DNA of 64,000 nucleotides from Vandiemenella viatica (lineage: Eukaryota; Arthropoda; Insecta; Orthoptera; Morabidae): assembly GCA_031002005.1 (NCBI GenBank), contig CM061918.1, positions 41,668,947 to 41,732,946 of the forward strand, given 5' to 3'. Position 1 is the stretch's first letter. Every line of letters starts with the position of its first letter. Shown piece after piece: positions 21,481 through 32,947 of this stretch. Below the pieces are notes generated by a model. That model worked only from the letters and a program-made list of their open reading frames with translations. It made no database searches and was not told where the DNA came from. The translations under genes were made by a program, and so were the position numbers.

Positions 21481-21917
21481 ATGTTATATAATTCTTCTGT
21501 ATCTCTGTATTAATCACTCTCGTTACGGTAATGTAGTGAAGTTAACTATGTACAGGAAGTTTATAATTTTCTTATAACAACGATGATTTGCGAACTGAAT
21601 ATGTCTGATCAGAGAGTCGATTTTGTTTTAAAGTGTTCATGTTACCAGAGTATAATTCAAATTAGTGTGGTGCATCTGTCAAAGTTTTATTTCTTTGTAA
21701 TTGTTCCTGTCCCCTACTAACTTTCCATCGATAAATGGATTATGAAAATTGAAAGTACAGACAATCTTCGGGAAAGAAAGAGGTGCGATAATCAATAATT
21801 AATCAATTAGCCGAGAAGGACGAAAGTTTTACACTGTGTACTGATAACCGGGTACAAATATCACCTGAAGGCATGTCTTCAATTATTTACTTTAATTGTA
21901 ATATGAAAGAATTCGGA
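21481..21917. other. unassigned stretch
   Basis: AT-rich, nothing recognised. Confidence 0.4.
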
Positions 21918-22132
21918 TTTTTTTTTTGCTTCTGACTTTACAATTTGTAGGGGAAATAGAGGTGGGAAAGGACTTGAGGCAAGGAAGGGGGAAGAATTTG
22001 TCTATGGCGTTTTAGAAGAAACCGTGCCGGCATTGGCTTGGAGTGATTTGTCGAAACCATCTAGAACAGAAATCCGGACGGTGATTAGAACCCGTGTCCT
22101 CCCAGACCATTACCGCTCACACACCACTCTTA
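21918..22132 (-). mobile_element. SINE family 1, old diverged copy
   Basis: Order preserved: tail gggaaatagaggtgggaa, ggcattggcttggagtgatt, gaaaccatctagaacag, and box B (ggtgattagaacccg on the plus strand). Many substitutions and small deletions. Confidence 0.75.
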
Positions 22133-22269
22133 CCTGCTTTCTAATTTTTTGAAACCCTCTGTTTTTATCTATCTACACGTGCTATTTAACGTGTCACTGG
22201 GCTAAATACCCCAGAAGGGAGGAGGGGGGGGGGTAAATTGTTTTTATAGTGGTGTTCTGTGTTAAGTCA

Positions 22270-22317
22270 TGGAAAATATACGCTGCGGCGCGAGATGAAA
22301 AAGGTTGTCAACCAGTG
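22270..22317. mobile_element. isolated hAT-type terminus
   Basis: cgcgagatgaaaaaggttg followed by tcaaccagtg resembles the right ends of hAT MITEs here. It abuts the next hAT element and its left end was not located. Confidence 0.35.
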
Positions 22318-22325
22318 ATCTAGAT

Positions 22326-22824
22326 CAGCCATTCGTAACTTTTTTCAACGGCGGACCGCTTAGAAACTAGCCACGGACGCCTTAAATATAGTAATGGCAA
22401 TAATGATTTGAAATTAGCTATTGTATTTTTTTAATTGCTTAACTTCTCTTAACAGCAAGGTCTTTAGAGACGGGAAAGGATGGGGGGGGGGGCAAGGAAT
22501 GGGAAGAAATTCGGCCATGGCCTTTTGAAGGAAGCATCCCGGCATTTGCCTGGAGTGATTTGGGAAACCATGGAAAACCCAGATCTGGATCCGCGGACGG
22601 GGATTCGAACCGCCGTCCTCCCGAATGCGTGGTCAGAACGCTAACCGTTACACCACCACGCTCGGCTTAACTATTGTAGAACTGTCATTTGATAGCTCGG
22701 CTCACATATTGCGACCAGAGTTTGCCTGTTCTAACGCCTCCATTTATATTTTCGTAATTATCAATTTTATTTTGTCCGCGGATCCCTTAGGATAGATTCG
22801 CAGGCCACAGGTTGGGAAACCCTG
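22326..22824. mobile_element. hAT MITE interrupted by a SINE
   Basis: The ends cagccattcgtaac and gttgggaaaccctg are imperfect inverses. Flanks atctagat (22318-22325) and atttagat (22825-22832) form an 8-bp duplication with one change. Removing the SINE at 22426-22666 leaves about 250 bp, the size of related MITEs. Confidence 0.8.
22426..22666 (-). mobile_element. SINE family 1 nested in hAT MITE
   Basis: Full-length copy of the ctcttaacagc subfamily. Target duplication ttagctattgta (22414-22425) and ttaactattgta (22667-22678) differ at one base. Confidence 0.92.
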
Positions 22825-22984
22825 ATTTAGATGACGGACCGGGGATCTAACCCGCAACATATCTAATGTGTGTTCTTTTATCTCACTTCAATCGCTAGTA
22901 GAGGTGTTTTACGTGTTTATTGTTTCGTGCGTGTGTCTTTGATGCATGTGTGTGCTCAGTTTGTTGTGTTGTGAATGAACGGAA

Positions 22985-23140
22985 AAGGTAGAAACCCGGT
23001 GCCAGCCCAATCACGCCTACTGTTCCAAAAGACACGAAAGGCAGCCAGGTTTAATGACCCCATCCGACGGACGAAAGGCCAGTGTCGTATACCGGCACTC
23101 AATACGCACTGAGGAGACGTTTGGGATTTAACCCAGGACT
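22985..23140 (-). mobile_element. SINE-like family 5 fragment
   Basis: The minus strand contains cgtccgtcggatggggtc followed by a segment ending near accgggtttctacc. The cgtccgtcggat core also occurs on the plus strand at about 60566, and related sequence at 62636-62730. No clear polymerase III boxes, so the class is uncertain. Confidence 0.5.
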
Positions 23141-23171
23141 TGGTTGCACAATCTGGTGTTTAAGACTCGTC

Positions 23172-24263
23172 TGTCACCGATACTTTTGTGGCGTTTGTTA
23201 ATTTAGTAAAAGCATTTGATAATGTTAGGTGGGACAAGATGTTGAAAATTTTAAAGAAGTCAGGTCTAAAGAATCGAGATATAAGAATACTCAAACTATA
23301 TAAGAATCAAGCGGCTATAATAAAAGTAGAGTGAATCAGAAGAGACAAGCATCAGTTAAAAAGGGTGTGAGACAAGGTTGTAGTCTATACCCATTAATTT
23401 TCAACTTGTATGTAGAAGAAGCAATAAAGAAAGTAAAAAGACAAATTTCCTTGTGGCATAAGTGTTCAGGGAGAAAAAAAAATCAGTATGCTACGATTTG
23501 CTGATGACATTGTCTTGCTAGCAGAAAGGGCTGAGGATATTGAGAAGTTACTGAATGACATGAACAAAATGCTGAAGGATGATTTTGGACTAATTACAAA
23601 TCAAAGCAAAACAAAAGTGATGAAATGTAGCAGAAATGATACCAATACTAGTAGATTAAATATAAAAATTGGATCGAATGCAATTGGAGAAGTAAGTGAA
23701 TTCTGTTACTTGGGAAGCAAAATTATAACCGATGGCCGAAGCAGAAATGATGTTAAAGGCAGAATAGCACTAGCAAAAAGAGCCTTCATGAAAAAGAGAA
23801 ACCTTTTCGTTTCAAACATTGATCTAAGAATTAGAAAGAACATTTTAAAACTCTATGTGTGGACCACGGCACTTTACGGTAGCGAAACATGGACTTTAGG
23901 AATACCGGAAAGAAAGAAACTTGAAGCATTTGAAATGTGGTGCTACAGAAGAATGCTAAAATTATGTGGACAGACAAAGTAAGAAATGAACGAGTTTTGG
24001 AAATGATGGGTGAGAAAAGAAGTTTGTGGAAGAAGCTTACAGAAAGAAGAGACAGGCTGGTAAGTCATATTTAGAGACATGCTGGATTGGTTAATTTGCT
24101 GGTGGAGGGAACAGTCGAAGGTAAGAACTGTAGAGGGAGACAGAGATTAGAATATATGATGCAGAGGACGTGGGTTGTAAGGGATATGTAGAAATGAAGA
24201 GGTTAGCACAGGATAGGAAAGGATGGAGGATTCTAACAAACCAGTCGAAAGAGTGACGACAGC
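23172..24263 (+). pseudogene. RTE-type LINE reverse transcriptase, 5'-truncated
   Basis: The best preserved reverse transcriptase in the window. FVAFVNLVKAFDNVRWDKM (motif A) is followed by KKGVRQGCSLYPLIFNLY (motif B), with stops or frameshifts between. An open frame from 23488 to 23982 begins at FADDIVLLAERAEDIEKLL (catalytic FADD) and continues through EVSEFCYLGSKIITDGRS, TALYGSETWTL and LEAFEMWCYRRMLKL. Then RNERVLEMMGEKRSLWKKL appears in another frame. The 3' end carries ccagtcgaaagagtgacgac, as in sister copies. The endonuclease domain is missing. The clade is inferred from the C-terminal LEAFEMWCYRRML signature of RTE/BovB-like LINEs. Confidence 0.92.
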
Positions 24264-24299
24264 CCCCCCCCCCCCAAAATAATATATATATATATTTAA

Positions 24300-25270
24300 A
24301 AATAAATCACCGTCACTCCTAATCTGCCTGCAATTTCCTGACGATTAATATTTTGAATATTTCTTTCATCACCAGGAGTCGAATCAAGTAACCCCGTGTC
24401 AGTTCCGGATACCATCACGGTGCAGCAACCAACAGGGCTCTACGTGGAATAACGTCAATAAACAAAATATCGGCCGTCTTCGTAGTAATTCGATAGATCC
24501 TTGCTGCAGATGTACGATACCTCATGTGTTGCTGCTGAATTCAGGACCCGGTGTCGCGACATTTAGTTATATTACAGTGCGTGCTATCATCGCCCGTGAG
24601 CAACCGGAATCCAATCTGTATCACCGACCATCGCCTCACTGCACAATTCTGATTAATTTGTGACGGCGCTTATTGAAATCCAGCGACCGGACTGAAAATA
24701 TGAATTCGGACGCCACGGTCAAACAGTCTGACGGGCCGAGGTCGATTTCCAGTCCAGGTGGGTTCAGATAGATTCTCGGAATGACTAGAAGTGAGTGACC
24801 AATGTCCACCGTCCAGTAGGGGACGATATTGCCGATTTCTTTGCCACTGATTGAAAACCATTTCTCTGCAAGCTCGAAATAAATAAAAACCGACCAAAGA
24901 GCAAATCGCACAGTAAGACTTCCGTGTACTCTATTGAACTACAAGCAATATGGTATGTGGTGGGTGAGTCGGCAGTCGCTTAGCAAAAATTAAGAGATTG
25001 AAATACAGTCTAATAACCGGTTGCATGATTTATACGTCCATCTGTTTTTATAATTGAAAATTCAATTTTTATGTACGATTATTAATAGCAGAAAACGATG
25101 CTGACGGGATGCCCACCGAAACATGGCCACGAGTACTTTTAATTAAAATTTCAAAATTAATTTCTGTAAAAAAATTCATTCACTCGTTTTTTTTAAAAAA
25201 TAAATTATAATTCATTTCAAAGAGAGACTTATAAAGAACCTAAAACGTTATGATTGCACATGTACAAATG
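24300..25270. other. unassigned stretch with a 91-residue minus-strand frame
   Basis: The minus strand at 24636-24911 is open for 91 residues (KEIGNIVPYWTVDIGHSLL, GLEIDLGPSDCLTVASEF). I do not recognise it. An overlapping frame at 24670-24897 is also open, which weakens the case for coding. The region 24380-24700 is richer in GC than its flanks. The rest is AT-rich. Confidence 0.35.
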
Positions 25271-25466
25271 ACTCCCCCCTCCCCCCTAGAAATCGCCATC
25301 GCAAATTTTTGAGACTTTTTTTTTTTTAGCTCAACAGTCCAACAAAAATTTTGAAAACCTCACGTGAGATTTCAGTTGACCCCGCTCCCCCTTGGTGATT
25401 TTGTGAGACTTCTCCGGACTCCCCCCCCCCCCCCCATGTCACCTCACGTAATTTATGGATGCCCCC
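25271..25466. mobile_element. Harbinger-like MITE, family B, right part
   Basis: It has C-runs, tgagatttcagttgacccc and the terminal cacctcacgtaatttatgg ending gccccc before taa. The left terminus is missing. Confidence 0.6.
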
Positions 25467-25927
25467 TAAAGTGCGAGAGAGAGAGCGTACCACACCGTCC
25501 ATCAGACAGCTGGCAATCCTTACTTGCGGCCACTTTTACAAAGACAACCCTAACTTTTTATGTTCTTTTTGTATGTCTTTCTTTGAAATGAATTGTAATT
25601 TATTATTATAAACAAGTGAACGATTATATTTTTGAAATGTTAATTAAAAGTACTTGCGGCCATATTTTTATAGGCAACCCGCCGGAATCGCTATTAATAA
25701 TTATAGATAAAAACTGCATTTCAATTAAAAAGCAGGAGGGCAATTAGAGTACATGCTCTAATTCCCCACCACGCGAAATCGTACAATTCCCCTAGAATTG
25801 ATTATGTGATTATCTATTAATTATACCATCAGGCGTAATGCAGTTCTCTCTGAATTAAAAGCTCTCAGTAAAACAGTATTAGCATGCGGCAAAGTAACTG
25901 CAAAATAAAAAGCTTCCCTTTCCCAGC
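25467..25927. other. unassigned stretch
   Basis: AT-rich, nothing recognised. Confidence 0.4.
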
Positions 25928-26000
25928 TCCCAATTTTAATTCAATTGCGATTAAGCGAAAGCTCCGGAGGCAATTTCTATGCACACCTCTGTCTTGGCTG
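25928..26000 (-). mobile_element. LINE 3' tail (CR1/Jockey-like family)
   Basis: The segment attcaattgcgattaagc, gctccggaggcaatttct and gcacacct matches the 3' terminus of the LINE at 38905-39840 and the fragment at 35405. Only the tail survives. Confidence 0.55.
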
Positions 26001-26111
26001 TATGCACGTCACGTCATAGCTCATATCATCAAGCAGAACACTTCAAAATTCTTGATCCCGTGAGCCTTTAGATCAAGAGCCCTATACTATAAGCAACCAA
26101 GCCATATGTAC

Positions 26112-27154
26112 TAGGGATGTAACGGATCTCCGCATCCGCGAGTGCGGAACTTTCGCGTGAAATCGCACATCCGCTTTCGAATCCGCATCCGCAATATCTT
26201 TTTTTTGTTTTGTTTTGCTAACATTGCAACATACATTATTGTTTTCTCTTTATACGAGATTCTGCCCATCGTCTTTTAGCTAACAGCAATGCGCTTGTGT
26301 TTTTATGATGATCTTGCAATAAAAATAACAAGTGGTGTTTTTACCTAAGCAACGAATTTACAAGTTTAAACTTGCATGTAAAGTAAAGCGCCTTGTTGAC
26401 AGTCCAACTTACAGGACATCCGTGTAGAACTACAATAGGATGCGCTCACCCATTCACGCTAGTAAAAGGAGACCAACAAAATGTTCCAAGCAAGCCTTTC
26501 CACTCGTACTTTCTCGCGGCACACCATGTATCCTTATCGCTCACTCGCAGGATTTTTCCTCCAATCATGATTTAACACCATAGCTTGTTGGACGGCAAGG
26601 ACTCGTGTTGGTTGTTTGGGAGTCCCAACATCTAAGACGTCCTGCATGTAGTTCTCTAACACTTTTCACGACCCATCAAGATTCTTTAACGAAACTCGTA
26701 TGAACTTAAGTCCTACAAGTTGTACTGCGAGTGGGCCACTAGAGCGATGGAAAGGCAGGTGGCGGACACGGAGATGTGTGGTGGCGTGGCATTGTGCGTG
26801 ACGCATGAATTATTCGAGTCGCGAAGTTCACATGACAAAGACTATTTTAATGACGCGTGTATCGTTACGTAAATAATTTAATTCACTTGTGGAATCATCC
26901 CATGTTTTTTGTTGTTGAAAGATGAGGCAAAAAATAAATCAATGTGGCAGTATTATATGGAAATAAACGTTACTTCTAAAAAATGTGGAATTTGGCAAAA
27001 AATATACTTATTTTGATTTTAACTTTATTTTTCATAAAATATTAAAATCTAAATAATTATAAATTTATTTTTCCACTTCTGCAAAACATTCACATCCGCG
27101 GATGTCAAGCATTTAACATGCGCATTCGCAAAGATGACTTCCGTTACAACCCCA
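26112..27154. mobile_element. hAT (Ac-like) non-autonomous element
   Basis: The ends TAGGGATGTAACGGA and the complement of TCCGTTACAACCCCA match at 12 of 15 positions. The 8-bp flanks atatgtac (26104-26111 and 27155-27162) are identical. The left subterminal region repeats atccgc units many times (ccgcatccgcgag, aatccgcatccgc) and the right side has catccgcggatg, like the clustered transposase-binding hexamers of Ac. No transposase reading frame was recognised in the 1043 bp. Confidence 0.88.
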
Positions 27155-27222
27155 ATATGTACCCTAACAGCAGTTTCCTGCTGCTTCGCGGGAATAATGT
27201 ATTTACCTTTTTTTATTTTCAG

Positions 27223-27463
27223 CTTTATTTTTTTACTTATGGCTTTACGCCTCGTCGACGTCATTAGAGGCGGGATGGGACTGGAGACAAGGAACGGGAA
27301 GGAATTCGCCCATGGCCTTTTTGAAGGAAGCATCCCAGTGTTCACCTAGAGTTATTTGGGGAAAACCATGGAAAACCCAAATCTGGATGCCCGGACGGGC
27401 ATTCGAACCGCTGTCCTCCCGAATGCGAGGCCAGAACGTTAACCGTTCAGCCACCACGCTCGG
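27223..27463 (-). mobile_element. SINE family 1 (cgtcgacg subfamily)
   Basis: Full-length minus-strand copy bounded by a perfect 12-bp target duplication, ttttattttcag (27211-27222 and 27464-27475). Box B is cggttcgaatgcccg on the minus strand. The exact duplication marks it as one of the younger copies. Confidence 0.93.
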
Positions 27464-27475
27464 TTTTATTTTCAG

Positions 27476-28760
27476 AAGCAGTTATCACATCGGAGAACGA
27501 AAAATACCAAAATGTCATATAAGAAATATTTTCACTACGTTTTTGTTTTAGCTATCACGAAGTTTTTATATTTTATGTATATTTTAAACTTAGAAAATAA
27601 GTTAACTAATCAAAAATTGACTAAATCGCGTGAAAATTGGGCATTTTAATACGAAAAGGAAGTATTCTACACAAATATTAACCTAACCCACGGAGAACGT
27701 AGAGAAATTAACAATCAATTGTTCATAAATTGACGTCAAAAATTGGACATTTTAATGCGAAGATGAAGTATTCTATATAAATGCGCTCTCGTTTTAGTAT
27801 CGATATTAAGCAGATAGTGTGGTTAGAAATCCATCTGCTATGTTAACGCAGTATCGTTGTAACCTTTGCCGTAAAGTAAATATTACAATTTACTGAGGTT
27901 TTAATCTTTGATGTGTTGGTTTGATTTACGTTTTCCGCGTATTCTGTTATTTAGTTTATTTAAGTCGACGAGTAATACATAAAGGCCACACAGTGTTTTG
28001 TTTTCTCTCTTTACATATAGGACTATTCACAGAACACGACTTGCGTGCAAACCAATTGAATTCCTCTTTATCAGAGAAATATTAGAGTTGGACACTGAAC
28101 ATTTACAAGACGTGCAACACATTTAATGTAGACATAAAGAGGATTCCAAAGGTATAAATTAAATAGGACCGTATATTATAACATACTATATTTCAGAAAA
28201 CTGTAGAAATAAACAATCAGAATGACGTAATCAAAAACAATATTAAGAGAATCCAAAGAGAGTAGCGTTTATACGTGATGTAATGTGGTCTTTGGTGGAT
28301 ACGTATTGAGAGTAAGAAAGTAATTTTTACCTTAGATATACCGTGATTTGTGGCGTCTATATGTTCTGGTGATAAAAGGATTATCATTTCTTTCTGTGAC
28401 CCACCGTCACGTTGAGTGATAAGATATACCGCAGTTTTTAGTTTATTAGGATTCAATTTGTGAAAATGCCGTTCAAATCGATTCGGTAATTCTTGCAGGA
28501 GGCGATAAGAAAGGCGCAGACAGACGCTTACAGTGTTATATATTTACGGATTAGATGTAAGTACTTTTAGTATTTGTAGTTTAAATAAAGGATGCGGTCG
28601 ATATTAGACACTATTTCTAGTTCCTAGGCAACAATATTTCTTAGGTGGTCATGGCAACAAAAATATTCTGAAGCTGACAACTCTGATGTCTCCGGCGTAT
28701 TTAATTACCAGTGAAGCGATTGAAAATAATATTCTACTTCTTTAATGTATGACCTCTAAT
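27476..28760. other. unassigned AT-rich stretch
   Basis: The motif attgggcattttaatacg-like recurs at about 27635 and 27745 (attggacattttaatgcg), followed by gaagtattcta both times, which suggests a short local duplication. Nothing else was recognised. Confidence 0.45.
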
Positions 28761-29120
28761 GGAGCGTCCATAAACTACGTAGATTGATTTTGGCCTCCTG
28801 TGAACCCTCCCTCCACCACGTAGTCCGACGTAATTTTTGCCTCTACCCCCCTCCATCCCGCATATGCCACGTAGTTTTTTTTCCCTATTGATTGTGGGAG
28901 ACATTTTGTATTCGTTTGCTAGACTGTCGTAAATTACAGACGGAGATAATTAAACGACGGAAATAAATATTCACATGCTGTTAACTGTGACAAATAATAT
29001 GAATGAAAAGCCACGTGGATTGGCTCGGAACGCCCCCCTCCCTTTTTCCTCAGTAGCCCAGCATAGCTTTCCGGCCAACCCCTCTACCCCTAGATCGAGT
29101 CACGTAGTTTGTGGACGACG
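28761..29120. mobile_element. Harbinger-like MITE, family A
   Basis: It starts ggagcgtccataaactacg and ends cacgtagtttgtggacg. Core gagataattaaacgacgg. The preceding taa fits a TWA target; the right flank is decayed. Confidence 0.8.
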
Positions 29121-29317
29121 ATATCCCGTACTGAAGGGTAGATCTAAAGAATTGACGCCATTTGTAGTGAAGGAAATCTAGAAAATAATGTTACAAAATT
29201 TTGAATACGGTATTCGGTTTTTGGTTAAGGAAATAAGTATTGTTCGCAAGTTGGAAGACTTATTGTTCATGAAATAATAACCTCTAATAGACATTGAAAC
29301 GACAGCAACAAGACTAA

Positions 29318-29817
29318 CACGGTTTTTCTCAACCTTTTGTCGGCGTACCATTGGTACAGTAGACTGCTGTATATAGGTCGCGAAGTATTCGCTTGATTTC
29401 TGAAATGATTCTCAGTGTTACTCGACGCAACTTGACTAGAAATGAGAACGCAATGGATACAAACAACTTTTTTGTTTGTTTTTTTTTGTTTTTTTGTACC
29501 GAGTATTGTATCAGGCTCTAATCATGATATGGTGGACACTACAGTGACGACAGCACAAGACGAACACAACACTTAATTAAAACCACCCATGCCCGAGGCC
29601 GGACTCGAACCGGCGGCCCTTGCAATGCGAAGCCAGCGCGCTAGCCACTACACTGCCAGGGCCGGCTACAAACAAGTTCGCTATTATTAATTTCTTCGAA
29701 CTTGGTGTGTACGTTTGACTTCAGTTTCCAATGTATCGTAGTGGGATATTAATGGTGAACCATAGGTAGAAGTATGACTTGTCTACTGAGTGATTTATTT
29801 TAAACTGAGAACCAGTG
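29318..29817. mobile_element. hAT-like element with nested SINE family 2
   Basis: The left end cacggtttttctcaacc and right end ctgagaaccagtg are inverse-related (CAC-GGTT-TCTCA). No matching 8-bp flanks were found. A family 2 SINE lies inside. The remainder includes gtaccattggtacagtag, a short palindrome typical of hAT subterminal regions. Confidence 0.5.
29498..29668 (-). mobile_element. SINE family 2
   Basis: The minus-strand head gccggccctggcagtgtag and box B ccggttcgagtccgg are clear. The tail runs through gtgttgtgttcgtcttg towards about 29498. The box A/B pair makes it tRNA-like, but copies elsewhere show it is a repeat. Confidence 0.8.
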
Positions 29818-30204
29818 GCTACTGCCACTGCACAGCCTGGCGCGCGGGTAGTCTACCAGGAAGGGACAACACGATAACAACGCCAACCAATGGCAATGCA
29901 GTATCGCTCTAAGGCTAGGCGCAAATTGAGACGCGTATAGCGCGTGTGACATGACGCGACACGAGCGGCATGACGCGCGCGTGAGACACGCGTAGCAAAT
30001 TGAGACGCAGTTTCCATGTGACGCGCGTACCACGCCCGTCTAATAATATACGACACGCGAAGAAAACATTTGTCGTTATTTAGTATCAGATGATGCCGAA
30101 CATGGAGTTTTGCTTTATTCATTGCTGAATAAGAAATTTAAATAACCTAATGAGCGTGAGGAAAAGCGGATGCGGATTAAAAATTCATCACAGTTGATAT
30201 TGGA

Positions 30205-30530
30205 GCTATGGGCAGATTCATCAATGGAAATGAATTTGCTAGTAGTGAATAATGAAATACATGTTGCTACTACTGTTGCTAAGCCAATGTCGCACGTTTT
30301 TTTGGGAGACAAGGTCTTTGTTTTAACAGAAAATTTACAAGGTGGCATGTAACTGAAAATTATGAACACAAAATTTTTAACGCCTGAATTTTTCGAGCTC
30401 GACAAACCACGGGATGCGGTTTCGGTATACTGTCTTCATGGTTTCGTGTGTTCAGGAAACCATTTGATAGTAAAGTGGACACGGTGAAAGATATTGTGAA
30501 ATCAGCTCCCATTTTGAGCAACTACTTACT
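30205..30530 (+). pseudogene. Harbinger transposase (DDE/HARBI1-like) remnant
   Basis: The plus strand reads NLLVVNNEIHVATTVAKP, then MSHVFLGDKVFVLTENLQGG, then a stop; FSAYC-like and DIVKSAPILSNYLL segments follow in other frames. VFLGDKVFVL matches the region around a catalytic Asp of the HARBI1-like nuclease (typically VxLGDxAFPL). N-terminal catalytic segments are not recognisable. Frameshifts and stops rule out function. Confidence 0.7.
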
Positions 30531-30751
30531 TTAAAATAATAACTGTAAAGATACAAGTATAGAAAAGATGAAAATGTAACAAACCTGTTTCATTAGAAAA
30601 CACATTAAAAATAAACTTATTAACAATAAAATCATATCTAACATTTTATGCTTTAAAAGTTATTTCACATGATAAAAATAATGTAAATGAACTTTAAATC
30701 AAATAAAATCAATGCTCAATGATTGTTGAATAAAAAAAAAGAAATAAAAAT

Positions 30752-30828
30752 ATTTGGCAATATGGGGATTTGAACCCGGGTTCGCAAAACGGTAAGCAGG
30801 CACCTTGCCCCATACACCATGACAAAAA
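30752..30828 (-). repeat. tRNA-like segment / SINE head
   Basis: The minus strand carries box B gggttcaaatcccc and a box A-like tggtgtatggggcaagg. An A/T-rich tail lies to the left. It may be another SINE family head; I cannot close a tRNA cloverleaf with confidence. Confidence 0.4.
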
Positions 30829-31829
30829 TACCCACTAGGGAGCTAACAATTTTTCTCATAAGTACGGCTCATTTTGAAGAAATGGTTGAAGTATAGACTA
30901 TGGAGTAAATCCTTTCAATATATATTTGGGTGATCGAAATCTGTTCTCAACATGTCTGATGGTTTCCAAGTTAGTAGTGGTAGCAGAAGATGTGAACCAT
31001 ACCAAACTCAATCACTGCATGAACAAGAAACTTTATCAGCTATTTTCAAAGTGAGGAAGAATTTCACTTAGTGTTTCCACAATTGAGCAGCAGTTCCGTT
31101 TCAAGGTCAATCCGTTATGATTGTAAAATACTGACAATTTACCACACTACATTTGTGTAAGTTTTACATTCTATAGGTTATGTGGGGTCGTGTTAGAGCG
31201 AACGTTATTTTTTGATGTACTAATTAGAATAAATCCTTTCCTTAGTATGTACGATATATATTAACGAAAAATTGTGAAATGGCTATTTGTGGAAATATGG
31301 GTAGTATTAATCGTCCTTAAGATTACAATTATTTGCAGTGACTCCCCAAGTCCGATTCTTCAGTTTTTTACATGTTTTGTATAATAAAACTCTTTGTGCT
31401 ACATCACTGCCTCTATCAACTTTTTCTTTTAAAAAGGCACAGTTAGAGGGTTAACAACACCACCCGTTCACACGCTTGGCGCGAGAAACTGTGCCTCGGC
31501 CTCAGCGCCGCGCGACTGTGAGCAGCCGCGAGTCGCGCCGCGTAGCGTCGTGTTCCCAATGTGCGCTGTTGTATTTGATTCCGTAGTTTACAAAAAAAGC
31601 GCGCTGTGCTGCGTCACGTCACACGCTCTATACGTGTCTCAATTTGCGCCCAGCATAAAACATCGACAATGAGCGAGTGCCACGCGAATCAGTACAACAC
31701 TGTATTATTTTACTTAAGGAATATAGCAACTGAATGATAGCTAAGACATTACTGAAATGGTTGTAAATACCGAGAGAAATGATATGAAGCTTTTTAGAAG
31801 CAAAGAACAATTTTTATAATTTTTTGAGT

Positions 31830-32045
31830 TCTGCTGGCTTGGCAGGGATTTTCATGGGCCCTTAACCCAACCTTCACCTCTGGCACAACTTGCTGTGTAA
31901 TGTGAAGTACGCCAGAACCCTCCCGTGCTTCGGATTCCTAGTTAACTTTTAGGTCCCCTGTACCCGGTAGCATTGCCGGGTTATGTTAAGGCGGCTACGA
32001 CAGGGGCGGAATGCGCAGTCAATATAAATCCTGTCATCAGGGCAT
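31830..32045 (+). mobile_element. SINE-like family 3 fragment
   Basis: cagggattttcatgggccc, then acctctggcacaacttgctg and gtgaagtacgccagaac are the inverse of segments at 35600-35806. The tail aggggcggaatgcgcag recalls the element at 62.1-62.3 kb. Confidence 0.55.
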
Positions 32046-32439
32046 TACGACCTCAAGGAATTATTATTATCAGTTTTTCTCTTCATCACGGCCATTGAAA
32101 TACATTATTTCTCAGGGATAGCTAATTTAATAACGGATACGGTTTTTCCTATATTCTTTATTTAGAAAATCTGGAGCATTTTAAATGCTTATCAAGTATT
32201 CTGTCGACCATAAAAAAAAATTCTTGTCTCATCTTTCCAGAAGTCTCTTTCAGGACGTTGACTTCTGCTGATGCGCTTACGATGTTTGGAGAATTGATAA
32301 GTAATCTTCAAGACTACACAATTTAGTCTAGGTTTTGGATTCGTATATCTTAAACAGATTTCTTGGAGCTTTATTGTTTTGTTTAAAACCGAAACAGGAG
32401 GGATCTTATCGTACCTCGAACAAACAAAGCAAAAATTTT
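32046..32439. other. unassigned stretch
   Basis: AT-rich, nothing recognised. Confidence 0.4.
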
Positions 32440-32575
32440 GCGATAGTAGAAGTTCAGTGTACAGATTACAGAGCGCGCTAATATCAGCTACTGATTGTGC
32501 TCTCCGGTACTTTCCACAAACAAGTCTAGCTGCCTCCCTTGAACTCCATGCTCGATACCCATAATACCGGTCTCG
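32440..32575 (-). pseudogene. LINE C-terminal fragment (CR1/Jockey-like)
   Basis: The minus strand reads REAARLVCGKYRRAQSVADI, corresponding to the RRAARFVxxxYxRTxSVTDML box that follows the polymerase in the LINE family at 38905. The nucleotide match to 39300-39355 is visible (ctgattgcgttctacgg versus ctgattgtgctctccgg). Confidence 0.65.
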
Positions 32576-32947
32576 TAAAAACCCACCGTACTCTAGGAGG
32601 AGGTTTGGATCTCTGTTCCATGGTACATCACCTCGTCATCCTCTCAGATGGAAGCAGAACTTTGAAAAACCTTTCCCCTCCACCTGCGATATGAGTCCTT
32701 CTTACATGAGTTGGTTGTGTAGTGATATGGCAGGATGTTTTTACTGAACTGAGAAGTTTTAAAGCAGCGCCTAGATTGAATAGTGAAGATGCTGTAACGC
32801 GTTAAGGAGCGTCCATAAACTACGGAGCTCAATTTTGGCCTCCTGTGAACCCCGCTCCGCGTAAACCGACGTGGCTTTTGTCTCCACCCCCCCCCCTCCC
32901 CCCGCATAGCACCCAGCTTTTGCCTCATTGATTCCAGAAGACATTTT

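Larger units (their letters stand above)
29913..31655 (+). mobile_element. PIF/Harbinger transposon, complete ends
   Basis: Inverted termini of about 46 bases match with roughly five differences, including the shared core gcgcaaattgagac and gcgtgtgac(a/g)tgacgc. TAA flanks both ends (29910-29912, 31656-31658), the Harbinger target duplication. Both ends are strikingly CpG-rich (29930-30060, 31465-31625). A decayed DDE transposase segment lies at about 30205-30530 and a tRNA-like repeat at 30752-30828. Confidence 0.85.

Noticed and set aside
24636..24911. 91-residue minus-strand frame as a host exon
   Set aside because: A second overlapping frame is open over the same bases, and no motif or splice context decides between them. 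Left as unassigned.
29575..29668. tRNA gene with clear box A and box B
   Set aside because: The same head is followed by the same non-tRNA body at 10192 and 44857, so it is the head of a SINE family.
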